Of a DNA stretch of 64,000 nucleotides, positions 18,920-26,651 are shown piece after piece. The first letter of the stretch is position 1; each line of letters opens with the position of its first letter. Source of the DNA: Sphingobacteriales bacterium (lineage in GTDB: Bacteria > Bacteroidota > Bacteroidia > Chitinophagales > UBA2359). The notes beneath the pieces are model-generated. The model made no database searches. It worked only from the letters and a program-made list of their open reading frames with translations, and was not told the DNA's origin. The DNA lies in the NCBI GenBank assembly GCA_016718845.1, contig JADKCK010000106.1:1-64000 (forward strand). The letters are read 5' to 3'. Position numbers and translations under genes: made by a program.

Positions 18920-21900
18920 TTATTCTCCTAATAATACAAAACCTGCCCATAGCTTAGGATTAGGATTTGGGTGATTTAGCACAAAGTTGCGTTTTGCGGT
19001 ACTAAGTGCTTGGTAGTTTGGTATATTGTTGAGCAATGCCGCAAATAATTGGGTAATAAGTTGTGCGGTTTCGGTATCGGGCACTTTAAATAGGCTGTGT
19101 AGTACGTTATCGGCGCCGGCAAACAGCAATCCTCTGTTCATGCTTATTGTGCCTTCGCCTTGTATGTGTGTGCCGCGTCCGCTTTCGCAGCAACTAAGCA
19201 CTACCAAATGGGCGGCATGTAGGTTAAGTTGGTATGCCTCGTTGATGGTAAATAATTGAGCATCGCCGCCTGTCTCATCGGGCGAGAAAATGATACCCGA
19301 TGCATCGCTTTTTTGTGGGTCGAAATAATTATGTGCAGCTACTAGCACATATTTGTAGCCTTTTGTTTGTGCTACAAAATGCTGTTTTGATGCCCTGGCA
19401 TGTAAATACGACTGGGCGCGGAATCCTTTTTGCGTAAATAAATGGGCAATATTTTGTACTTCTTTTTCGGATTCTATCAGCTCGCAAAAATCTAAACCAT
19501 TTATATTTACCGACCTAAGTACGCCTTTTTTTACCCGATAGCTTACCCATTTTTCAACGCTTGGGGCATCTGATGCTTGAGGAAAATCGTTGTTGTTTAA
19601 GGCATGCCATTGAGTTTGGTTATTGGGTACATCGAGCGGGCGATTGGCATAAACAGGTGCAAAGCCCACAAACGAGGGCTGGTTTTGTGCGATGTTGGTG
19701 TGTTTTTGTTGTGCTCGTGATTTGCTATACTGCCATAAGCTTGCCGAGTAATGATAGCTAATATTGTATTGATGTAATAAATAGGGTTGGTGGGCAAAAC
19801 TTTGGGCATGGCTAACGGCATGGGTTAATAGGGCTTCGAAAGGCACTTCGGACAGTTTGGCATCGGGCAGAACGAGCAAATGAGTAATATTGTGTGTAAG
19901 TTGTTCAAGCAATGGCTCTATCAACAGTTCATACAACTGATGTGCCGCATCAAAATAAGCTTTTCGGTTGCTTTGGGTGTAGCCTACTGCATTTGCACAA
20001 AGTGTATCAAAATTACTTGGTTTTATAATTTGTTTAGTATATAATTGTGTTGTAGTTAATACGGCAACATACACATAATCATCGCCCACAAAATAGTTGA
20101 GCAATGCAGTGTGTGGAGCCAAATTGGCTATTAATTTTTTGATGCTAGGCGATTTGGTTTGGTATTTAAGCTGATAATAATCGGGATAATCTTTTTCGAG
20201 TTGTGTAATTAATTGTCGCCATTGTTCGGTGTAATCAAAGCGTTTTTCTTGACACTCGAGTAAAAATTCGGTGTTTTGTTGCTGTTGCGGTTTAGCCTCT
20301 TGGTTGGCAATAGTTTGGTTTAAGTTGTTTAGTTGTATTTTAATATCTTCTTCTGTTTGTAATAATTGAGCTGGAATTTTGCCCAATACTTTGGCTTCGG
20401 CATCTGTGAGTTTGGCTAGCAATACGGTTGTTTTACTTTTTTCTATAAAGTGCCAAATTGTTTCGTTTGGGGTTTTACCTTGTAATGCTAAGGTAATTTG
20501 TTGGGGTAAAGTTGCATCTTTAAATGTTTGAGCTACTTCGTAGAAAATTAACAATGCATATTGATATGCTTGCTTTAAGGTGTTGCCAAGTGTAAGTTTG
20601 CTTTCTTCTGTTTGATACGAGTGGCGCATCCGATTGGCAAGTTCGTCGGCTAAAAGGTATGTTTGCAAACAAGCGCTTAGGTCGGCAATCTGGTGGCTTT
20701 TGTTTTTATAGTATTGATATTGCGTCTGTGATTTGTAATCAAAAATATTTAATAATATTATTGGGTAAATAGGATTGTCTAATGATGGATTATCACGAAA
20801 ATTAGTGCTGCTAAACGTTGGGCATACCGATTGTAGTGCAAGCTGATAATAGGTAAATGCTTGTTCGTAGTTATTTAAATGGCAATTGTTTTTTGCAAGA
20901 TTATTATAGTTTTTTGCAATAATAGCGCTATGTTTGTTAGTGTTTTGCAGCAATATGTCTAAGGCTTTTTGATGATAAGATACGGCAAGTTGGTAATTGC
21001 CTTGATTGCCATAAGATGTCCCTAAGTTATTATAATTAATAGCAGTATTATAATGCATTTCTCCAAAAATTTCCAAACGCATATCCAACGATTTTTGTTG
21101 ATAAGCTATTTCTTGCATACAATCATTTAAACCTGCATAAACAATGCTCATGTGGTTGTAGCTTGTTGCTATGCTTGAGTGTATGTTGCCAAAAACGGCT
21201 GTTCGTATAGCCAAGGCTTTTTGGTGATAAAACAAAGCAAGTTTATAATTGGCAATAATCCGATAACAATTGCCAAGGTTATCGTAAGCATCGCTGGTGT
21301 TTGGGTGATTTTCGCCAACTGTTTTAAAGTAAATGCTTATAGCTTTTTGAGTGCACTCTATGGATAATCTATAATCGCCTTTTAGTTTATGTATATTTGA
21401 TATGCATAAATAGCTATCGGCAACACTACGCTGCATTGCCCCGAAGGTTTGTAGGCGCATAGCCAACACTTTTTGATGATAGCTTAATGCCAAATTAATA
21501 GCTCCTTTTTTTTCTTGACAGATGGCAATGTTATAATAAGTACTTATCGTATCTATGTGTTGTTCGCCAAATATTTGCGTGCGTATTTGCAGCACTTTAT
21601 CTAGGTAAATTAAGGCTTGGTCAAAATTGCCCATCACATAACAGCAGCCAGCTATATTAAAGTAACTATTGGCTGTTTCGGGGTGTGTTTCGGTTAAATG
21701 TGTTAAGGCGGTACTTAAACTTTTTTGAGCAATATTTAATCCTTTGTTGTTGTTTCCGCTACACCACAAGCAATTGCTTTGAATGTTTAATACATGCACG
21801 CATTTGTCCCATTGTTTTTCTTGTTCAAAAAAACAATAAATTTGTTCGCAGATAGCTAATGCTTCGGGATATTTAAAGGTAGCTACTAATTGTTTGGCTT

Positions 21901-21943
21901 TTTCTAATAATTGTTGAGCTTGGTGTGTGTTTAATTCTTGCAT
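18920..21943 (-). CDS. TPR-CHAT caspase-like protease
   Basis: A 1007-residue cytoplasmic protein. Residues about 5-420 are tandem 42-residue TPRs of the kinesin-light-chain type (YHQKALAIR...FGxxHxxxAxxYNNLGxxYxxxGNY). A helical linker with a coiled-coil-like part follows (LNQTIANQEAKPQQQQ). Residues about 600-1007 form a CHAT domain, a caspase-like cysteine protease fold. The His of VLVAAHNYF (about 871) and second Cys of LSCCESGRG (about 919) match the catalytic dyad, and EGTISMNRGLLFAGADNVL matches the conserved tail. The TPRs probably sense a partner that switches on proteolysis. It is convergent with the sigma/anti-sigma-like pair. The start is the ATG at 21943; the longer reading frame would need a TTG start. 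A TATCTTTGC box lies at 21981-21989. Confidence 0.85.
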   Translation of the reverse strand: MQELNTHQAQQLLEKAKQLVATFKYPEALAICEQIYCFFEQEKQWDKCVHVLNIQSNCLWCSGNNNKGLNIAQKSLSTALTHLTETHPETANSYFNIAGCCYVMGNFDQALIYLDKVLQIRTQIFGEQHIDTISTYYNIAICQEKKGAINLALSYHQKVLAMRLQTFGAMQRSVADSYLCISNIHKLKGDYRLSIECTQKAISIYFKTVGENHPNTSDAYDNLGNCYRIIANYKLALFYHQKALAIRTAVFGNIHSSIATSYNHMSIVYAGLNDCMQEIAYQQKSLDMRLEIFGEMHYNTAINYNNLGTSYGNQGNYQLAVSYHQKALDILLQNTNKHSAIIAKNYNNLAKNNCHLNNYEQAFTYYQLALQSVCPTFSSTNFRDNPSLDNPIYPIILLNIFDYKSQTQYQYYKNKSHQIADLSACLQTYLLADELANRMRHSYQTEESKLTLGNTLKQAYQYALLIFYEVAQTFKDATLPQQITLALQGKTPNETIWHFIEKSKTTVLLAKLTDAEAKVLGKIPAQLLQTEEDIKIQLNNLNQTIANQEAKPQQQQNTEFLLECQEKRFDYTEQWRQLITQLEKDYPDYYQLKYQTKSPSIKKLIANLAPHTALLNYFVGDDYVYVAVLTTTQLYTKQIIKPSNFDTLCANAVGYTQSNRKAYFDAAHQLYELLIEPLLEQLTHNITHLLVLPDAKLSEVPFEALLTHAVSHAQSFAHQPYLLHQYNISYHYSASLWQYSKSRAQQKHTNIAQNQPSFVGFAPVYANRPLDVPNNQTQWHALNNNDFPQASDAPSVEKWVSYRVKKGVLRSVNINGLDFCELIESEKEVQNIAHLFTQKGFRAQSYLHARASKQHFVAQTKGYKYVLVAAHNYFDPQKSDASGIIFSPDETGGDAQLFTINEAYQLNLHAAHLVVLSCCESGRGTHIQGEGTISMNRGLLFAGADNVLHSLFKVPDTETAQLITQLFAALLNNIPNYQALSTAKRNFVLNHPNPNPKLWAGFVLLGE

Positions 21944-21980
21944 TTTTTTTAAAGAGATAAATGATGTGGTAAACAACTAT

Positions 21981-21989
21981 GCAAAGATA
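21981..21989 (-). promoter_or_regulatory. Promoter -7 box of TPR-CHAT gene
   Basis: TATCTTTGC on the minus strand matches the Bacteroidota -7 consensus TAnnTTTG and lies 38 bp before the ATG. Confidence 0.6.
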
Positions 21990-22152
21990 CAACAAACTAT
22001 CCGTTTAGGTACTTAATCCGAGAGAAATATACAATGGATAAGAGGATTGCTAAGAAGTGAAATAAATATTTTAGATTATTTTTATTATGTAGGGGTAGCA
22101 TATATCCCCCAAATATGTCACTTGTGCTTTTTATAACTAAGGGCATATATGT

Positions 22153-22217
22153 TAATAGGCAGCTCGTTTCCCGACGATCTGCCTATCTGTATTTCATTCT
22201 CTTATAAAACAAACTAT
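22153..22217. repeat. GTTTCCC-loop hairpin element, copy 2
   Basis: AATAGGCAG pairs with CTGCCTAT, and TCGT with ACGA, around the conserved TTTCCC loop. Compared with copy 1 the stem bases differ but pairing is largely kept. The 35 bp after the hairpin are also shared with copy 1. It lies between the TPR-CHAT gene and the peptide array. Confidence 0.7.
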
Positions 22218-22243
22218 ATGGTAATAGTGGTGCAATTTGTATC

Positions 22244-22277
22244 CCTTGGCAGTTTATTATCCAACAAACCACCAAGG
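22244..22277 (-). repeat. Conserved 34-nt hairpin of the array (first of 13)
   Basis: On the minus strand CCTTGGTGGTTT pairs with AAACTGCCAAGG (12 pairs, two of them G-U) around GTTGGATAAT. It follows the peptide stop codon by about 15 nt. It is the most constant part of the repeat, but no T run follows, so it is not an obvious terminator; it might stabilise the mRNA end or act as a processing site. Confidence 0.7.
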
Positions 22278-23141
22278 CTACAAAATGTGCTGTTACTGAT
22301 CAATAGAGCCGCTTGATTTTAATACGGTATCTAACTGAATAGGCTTGCAACAGGGTTATCCGCCGATGCGGTAACGCTAATAAAGAGGACAAGCAAGGAG
22401 TGAGTGTTTGGTAGATTAGTCCAATTTGTTTTGTTTTGTATCCCTTGGCAGTTTATCATCCAACAAACCACCAAGGCTACAAAGTGTGCAGTTACTGGTC
22501 GATAGAGCCGCTTGATTTTAATACGGTATCTATTTGAATAGTGCTTGCAACAGGGTTAGTACCTGCCGATGCGGTAACGCTAATAAAGAGGGACAAGGCA
22601 GCAAGGAGTGAGTGTAGTGATTATTTTGTGGGTAAATAGTTTTTTTTTGTTTTGTATCCCTTGGCAGTTTATTATCCAACAAACCACCAAGGCTACAAAG
22701 TGTGCTGTTACTGATCAATAGAGCCGCTTGGTTTAACAGTATCTATTTGAATAGTAGTTGCAGTTGGGTTAGTACCCGCCGATGCGGTAACGCTAATAAA
22801 GAGGGACAAGGCAGCAAGGAGTGAGTGTAGTGATTATTTTGTGGGTAAATAGGTTTTTTTTGTTTTGTATCCCTTGGCAGTTTATTATCCAACAAACCAC
22901 CAAGGTTACAAAGTGTGCTGTTACTGATCAATAGAGCCGTTTGGTTTTACGGTATCTATTTGAATAGTGCTTGCGGCGGGGTTAACACCTGCCGACGCGG
23001 TAACGCTAATAAAGAGGGACAAGGCAGCAAGGAGTGAGTGTAGTAATTATTTTGTGGGTAAATAGTGGCTATACCTTTTGGGGTTTTGTATCCCTTGGCA
23101 GTTTATTATCCAACAAACCACCAAGGCTACAAAGTGTGCTG

Positions 23142-23270
23142 TTACTGGTCGATAGAGCCGCTTGGTTTAATACGGTATCTATTTGAATAGTGCTTGAGCG
23201 GGATTAGCACCGCCGACGCGGTAATGCTAATAAAGAGAGACAAGGCAGCAAGGGAGTGGAATAGTTTCAT
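23142..23270 (-). CDS. Exported micropeptide of the array, internally frame-altered
   Basis: An ATG and signal peptide (MKLFHSLAALSLFISITASA) are followed by a mature part whose middle is out of register. Two nearby indels relative to the sister units change PxA...QID to an unrelated string before the normal ending PSGSIDQ is restored, giving 42 residues. A TATCTTTGC promoter box lies at 23315-23323, 45 bp upstream. This may be a sequencing error, a decaying copy or a real variant. Confidence 0.45.
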   Translation of the reverse strand: MKLFHSLAALSLFISITASAVLIPLKHYSNRYRIKPSGSIDQ

Positions 23271-24247
23271 GGCAAAAAATTTTTTGTGGGTAAATAATGG
23301 GTGTAAATTACAAGGCAAAGATAGCGGGTAACAAAAAGATACTAAAATACATTTTTGGGCGATTATCATTCCAAATTTGTTTTGTTTTGTATCCCCGGCA
23401 GTTTATTTCCACACGTTCGACACTTTGGTTTTACGGTCTTGGGTTAGCGTGTTGGTTTTGTATCCGGCAGTTTATTATCCAACAAACCACCAAGGCTACA
23501 AAGTGTGCTGTTACCGATCAATAGGCCGCTTGTTTTACGGTATCTAACTGAATAGTACTTGCAACAGGTTAGTACCTGCCGACGCGGTAACGCTAATAAA
23601 GAGGGACAAGGCAGCAAGGAGTGAGTGTAGTAATTATTTTGTGGGTAAATAGGGTTTTTTTTTGGTTTTGTATCCTTGGCAGTTTATTATCCAACAAACC
23701 ACCAAGGTTACAAAGTGTGCTGTTACTGATCAATAGAGCCGCTTGATTTTAATACGGTATCTAACTGAATAGTACTTGCAACAGGGTTAGTACCCGCCGA
23801 CGCGGTAACGCTAATAAAGAGGGACAAGGCAGCAAGGAGTGAGTGTAGTGATTATTTTGTGGCAAAAGCTTTTGGTTGGTAAATAATGGGTAAATTACAA
23901 GGCAAAGATAGCGGGTAACAAAAAAATACTAAAATACATTTTTGGGCGATTATCAGTTACACCCAAATTTGTTTTGTTTTGTATCCCTTGGCAGTTTATT
24001 ATCCAACAAACCACCAAGGCTACAAAGTGTGCTGTTACTGATCAATAGAGCCGTTTGGTTTTACGGTATCTAACTGAATAGTGCTTGCAACAGGGTTAAC
24101 ACCCGCCGACGCGGTAACGCTAATAAAGAGGGACAAGGCAGCAAGGAGTGAGTGTAGTGATTATTTTGTGGGTAAATAGGTTTTTTTTGTTTTGTATCCC
24201 TTGGCAGTTTATTATCCAACAAACCACCAAGGTTACAAAGTGTGCTG

Positions 24248-24382
24248 TTACTGATCAATAGAGCCGCTTGATTTTAATACGGTATCTAACTGAATAGTAC
24301 TTGCAACAGGGTTAGTACCTGCCGACGCGGTAACGCTAATAAAGAGGGACAAGGCAGCAAGGAGTGAGTGTAATAGTTTCAT
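24248..24382 (-). CDS. Exported micropeptide of the array, 44 residues
   Basis: A short gene too small for usual gene calling. The product has a textbook Sec signal peptide (MKLLHSLLAALSLFISVTASA, cut after ASA) and a mature peptide of 23 residues with Pro4, Ala6, Gln10, Asp12, then KSSGSIDQ. There are no Cys and no basic cluster, so it is neither a disulphide-rich toxin nor an obvious cationic antimicrobial. The start is fixed by the only in-frame ATG after a stop and by a promoter box 44 bp upstream (24426-24434). The conserved hairpin follows at 24199-24232. Function is unknown; export to the periplasm or outside is the only safe inference. Confidence 0.65.
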   Translation of the reverse strand: MKLLHSLLAALSLFISVTASAGTNPVASTIQLDTVLKSSGSIDQ

Positions 24383-24425
24383 GGCAAAAACTTTTTGTGG
24401 GTAAATAATGTGGGTAAATTACAAG

Positions 24426-24434
24426 GCAAAGATA
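24426..24434 (-). promoter_or_regulatory. Shared promoter module of the peptide array (one of six)
   Basis: TATCTTTGC within a conserved block of about 100 bp that also contains GATAATCGCCCAAAAATG further upstream and GTTACCCGC just before the box. The same module occurs at 23315, 23902, 25153, 25870 and 26181, each 44-45 bp from a start codon except at 23902, where the ATG is lost. Confidence 0.65.
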
Positions 24435-24503
24435 GCGGGTAAAAAAAAGATACTAAAATACATTTTTGGGCGATTAAGAGTTGTCGCAAAAGATTTTAGA
24501 AAG

Positions 24504-25109
24504 TTATAATACTACAGCCAAACCAATTAAAAGTAATAAAATCATACTTACACTAATAGATAAACCCAAAATGGCGGCTATTTTTCTAGGATTTTTTAAT
24601 GCTATAATACTACTAATAAAACCTATAATTGTAAAAATAAGCCCTAATAAGGGTATTATGGGTGCGAAAGCAATACCCAAAGATGGTGCAAGCAAAAATA
24701 CAGCACCCAATATTGCAGAACCTAATGCCAAGCCACCTATATCATTGGCTTCTCCTTGGTTTAGCATATTAGTACGCGGCTTAGATATTGATTTTTTTAC
24801 AATTTTCAATAAATTTAATTTGCTCCACAGGGTACTCTGACGCTTACTTACAGCAGGGGAGTTAATTTGCCTACCGGTAAGCATTTGCGAAGGTTTGTGA
24901 TACACACTCGTTGGTTTTGTTGGTGTGTTGATAAAAAGAATGTTAGACACATCAGCCGTTGTCGCATCGGGTATCGTTTGAATGGGCATCAATGATGGGA
25001 TGCTAACCAACTCTTTGGTATAAGACGGCTCACCAATTGATGAATTTTGAGCAATGCTTATAGCAGAATTTGTAATAAATAGAACGATGTACAGTGTTTG
25101 TTTTTTCAT
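24504..25109 (-). CDS. Exported/membrane protein embedded in the peptide array
   Basis: A 201-residue protein of unknown function. Residues 1-21 are a signal peptide (MKKQTLYIVLFITNSAISIAQ). Residues 22-125 are a polar, Ser/Thr/Pro-rich linker. Residues 125-201 contain two or three strongly hydrophobic segments rich in Gly, Ala, Ile and Leu (LALGSAILGAVFLLAPSLG, LLGLIFTIIGFISSIIAL, LSISVSMILLLLIGLAVVL), like the small DUF4190-type membrane domains of Bacteroidota. Its promoter, 5' leader and the bases up to the ATG (TTTTGCCATGAAA) are the same as those of the peptide genes on both sides, so it would be co-expressed with them. It may be a partner, such as a membrane receptor, immunity or processing factor; that is inference only. 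Confidence 0.7.
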   Translation of the reverse strand: MKKQTLYIVLFITNSAISIAQNSSIGEPSYTKELVSIPSLMPIQTIPDATTADVSNILFINTPTKPTSVYHKPSQMLTGRQINSPAVSKRQSTLWSKLNLLKIVKKSISKPRTNMLNQGEANDIGGLALGSAILGAVFLLAPSLGIAFAPIIPLLGLIFTIIGFISSIIALKNPRKIAAILGLSISVSMILLLLIGLAVVL

Positions 25110-25152
25110 GGCAAAAGCTTTTGGTTGGTAAATAATGGGTGTAAATTACAAG

Positions 25153-25161
25153 GCAAAGATA
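25153..25161 (-). promoter_or_regulatory. Array-type promoter of the 201-residue gene
   Basis: TATCTTTGC in the same sequence block as the peptide promoters, 44 bp before the ATG at 25109. Confidence 0.6.
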
Positions 25162-25694
25162 GCGGGTAACAAAAAGATACTAAAATACATTTTTGGGCGA
25201 TTATCAGTTACACCCAAATTTGTTTTGTTTTGTATCCCTTGGCAGTTTATTATCCAACAAACCACCAAGGTTACAAAGTGTGCAAGATTACTGGTCGATA
25301 GAGCCGCTTGATTTTAATACGGTATCTAACTGAATAGTACTTGCGGCGGGGTTAACACCTGCCGATGCGGTAACGCTAATAAAGAGGGACAAGGCAGCAA
25401 GGAGTGAGTGTAGTGATTATTTTGTGGGTAAATAGTTTTTTTTTGTTTTGTATCCCTTGGCAGTTTATTATCCAACAAACCACCAAGGTTACAAAGTGTG
25501 CTGTTACTGATCAATAGAGCCGCTTGGTTTAACAGGTCTGAAACTTGCGGTTACGCGCGGTAACGCTAATAAAGAGACAAGGCGAAGGGGAGTGTAGAAT
25601 TTTTGTGGGTAAATAGTGGCTATACCTTTTGGGGTTTTGTATCCCTTGGCAGTTTATTATCCAACAAACCACCAAGGCTACAAAGTGTGCAAGA

Positions 25695-25826
25695 TTACTG
25701 GTCGATAGAGCCGCTTGGTTTTACGGTATCTATTTGAATAGTGCTTGCGGCGGGATTAGCACCCGCCGACGCGGTAATGCTAATAAAGAGGGACAAGGCA
25801 GCAAGGAGTGAGTGTAATAGTTTCAT
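25695..25826 (-). CDS. Exported micropeptide of the array, 43 residues
   Basis: Signal peptide MKLLHSLLAALSLFISITASA and a 22-residue mature peptide with the family pattern Pro4, Ala6, Gln10, Asp12 and ending KPSGSIDQ. Relative to the 24248-24382 copy it has lost one codon (VLKSS to VKPS) and changed several residues without losing frame, which fits a translated gene. Promoter box at 25870-25878, hairpin at 25644-25677. Two start-less units follow it on the minus strand before the next promoter. Confidence 0.65.
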   Translation of the reverse strand: MKLLHSLLAALSLFISITASAGANPAASTIQIDTVKPSGSIDQ

Positions 25827-26002
25827 GGCAAAAACTTTTTGTGGGTAAATAATGGGTGTAAATTACAAGGCAAAGATAGCGGGTAACAAAAAGATACTAA
25901 AATACATTTTTGGGCGATTATCAGTTACACCCAAATTTGTTTTGTTTTGTATCCCTTGGCAGTTTATTATCCAACAAACCACCAAGGCTACAAAGTGTGC
26001 TG

Positions 26003-26137
26003 TTACTGGTCGATAGAGCCGCTTGATTTTAATACGGTATCTAACTGAATAGTAGTTGCAGTTGGGTTAACACCCGCCGACGCGGTAACGCTAATAAAGA
26101 GGGACAAGGCAGCAAGGAGTGTGAGTAATAGTTTCAT
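26003..26137 (-). CDS. Exported micropeptide of the array, 44 residues
   Basis: The first unit of the array in transcription order. The signal peptide differs slightly (MKLLLTLLAALSLFISVTASA). The mature part has Pro4, Ala6, Gln10 and Asp12 and ends KSSGSIDQ. Differences from the sister units (VNPTATT against TNPVAST) are mostly conservative. Promoter box at 26181-26189, hairpin at 25954-25987, with a new promoter module directly after, so it is monocistronic. Confidence 0.65.
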   Translation of the reverse strand: MKLLLTLLAALSLFISVTASAGVNPTATTIQLDTVLKSSGSIDQ

Positions 26138-26260
26138 GGCAAAAGCTTTTGGTTGGTAAATAATGGGTGTAAATTACAAGGCAAAGATAGCGGGTAAAAA
26201 AAAAACACTAAAATACATTTTTGGGCGATTATCAGTTGAGGCAAAGGGTGCAGTGTAAGA

Positions 26261-26296
26261 AATTGGCAGTGTGTTTTGCAACACACTACCAATTTT
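26261..26296. terminator. Hairpin after the 45-residue peptide gene
   Basis: AATTGGCAGTGTGTT pairs with AACACACTACCAATT with a short loop (one mismatch). T runs follow on the plus strand; on the minus strand it lies 12 nt after the peptide stop codon. Confidence 0.6.
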
Positions 26297-26307
26297 TTGT
26301 TGCCAAT

Positions 26308-26445
26308 CTAAAAAGATTCGATACCTGCTCCGGATATCTTGATGTCTATTTGCTCTAGATTTGCAATTGGAGCAATATGAGCCGATGCTGCAAAATGGCA
26401 AGTTAGACACAAGCAAAAAAATGCGATGCTAAATAACTTTTTCAT
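26308..26445 (-). CDS. Divergent exported micropeptide, 45 residues
   Basis: The product has a signal peptide (MKKLFSIAFFCLCLTCHFAASA, cut after ASA) and a mature peptide of 23 residues beginning HIAPIANLEQIDIKI and ending GIESF. It lines up without gaps over the first half of the array peptides: Pro4, Ala6, Gln10 and Asp12 coincide, with I/L at 11. Its upstream DNA also resembles the array promoter module (CTGATAATGGGCAAAAAATG, then TACCTTTGC at 26494-26502). It therefore looks like an older family member beside the amplified copies. Function is unknown. Confidence 0.6.
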   Translation of the reverse strand: MKKLFSIAFFCLCLTCHFAASAHIAPIANLEQIDIKISGAGIESF

Positions 26446-26493
26446 GTTAAACGATTTGAAAAATGAAGAATACACAATGTCTGATTAAACAAT

Positions 26494-26502
26494 GCAAAGG
26501 TA
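26494..26502 (-). promoter_or_regulatory. Promoter -7 box of the 45-residue peptide
   Basis: TACCTTTGC on the minus strand, 49 bp before the ATG at 26445. Confidence 0.6.
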
Positions 26503-26601
26503 GCTGCCTTTTAAAAAACGGGCAATTACATTTTTTGCCCATTATCAGTTGCTATGCTGGCAGTTTTTTATTTAAATAGATACGATTAACAAAACAATCC
26601 G

Positions 26602-26610
26602 TATCTTTGC
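26602..26610 (+). promoter_or_regulatory. Promoter -7 box of the 530-residue gene
   Basis: TATCTTTGC, 41 bp before the ATG at 26652; back-to-back with the divergent peptide promoter at 26494-26502. Confidence 0.6.
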
Positions 26611-26651
26611 ACTACATTTTTATTTAGTAATCGTTTAAACACCTTCTTAGT

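Larger units (their letters stand above)
22244..26137 (-). repeat. Tandem array of about 13 secreted-peptide units
   Basis: Units of about 180-310 bp repeat in the same orientation. Read on the minus strand each has a short gene body (signal peptide plus 23 residues ending GSIDQ-stop), then a 34-nt hairpin. Hairpins lie at 22244, 22443, 22659, 22872, 23093, 23464 (damaged), 23674, 23986, 24199, 25237, 25455, 25644 and 25954, with one more remnant near 23392. Six copies of a promoter module (TATCTTTGC boxes at 23315, 23902, 24426, 25153, 25870 and 26181) divide the array into transcription groups. Only the first unit after a promoter has an ATG, and the unit behind the 23902 promoter lacks even that. 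Following units lack the ATG but mostly keep the reading frame. No transposase or integrase is nearby. Confidence 0.85.

Noticed and set aside
22530..25514. Repeated 62-residue ORFs beginning MISNSTLC (22530, 22743, 24070, 25326, minus strand)
   Set aside because: They need a TTG start, run through the conserved hairpin and read the next unit's signal-peptide region out of frame; they are shadows of the 44-residue genes.
22244..26137. CRISPR array
   Set aside because: The units are long (180-310 bp) and similar throughout, without unique spacers, and no cas genes are nearby.
22244..26137. Integron cassette array with attC-like hairpins
   Set aside because: The palindromes lack the GTTRRRY/RYYYAAC core sites, the cassettes are copies of one gene, and there is no integrase.
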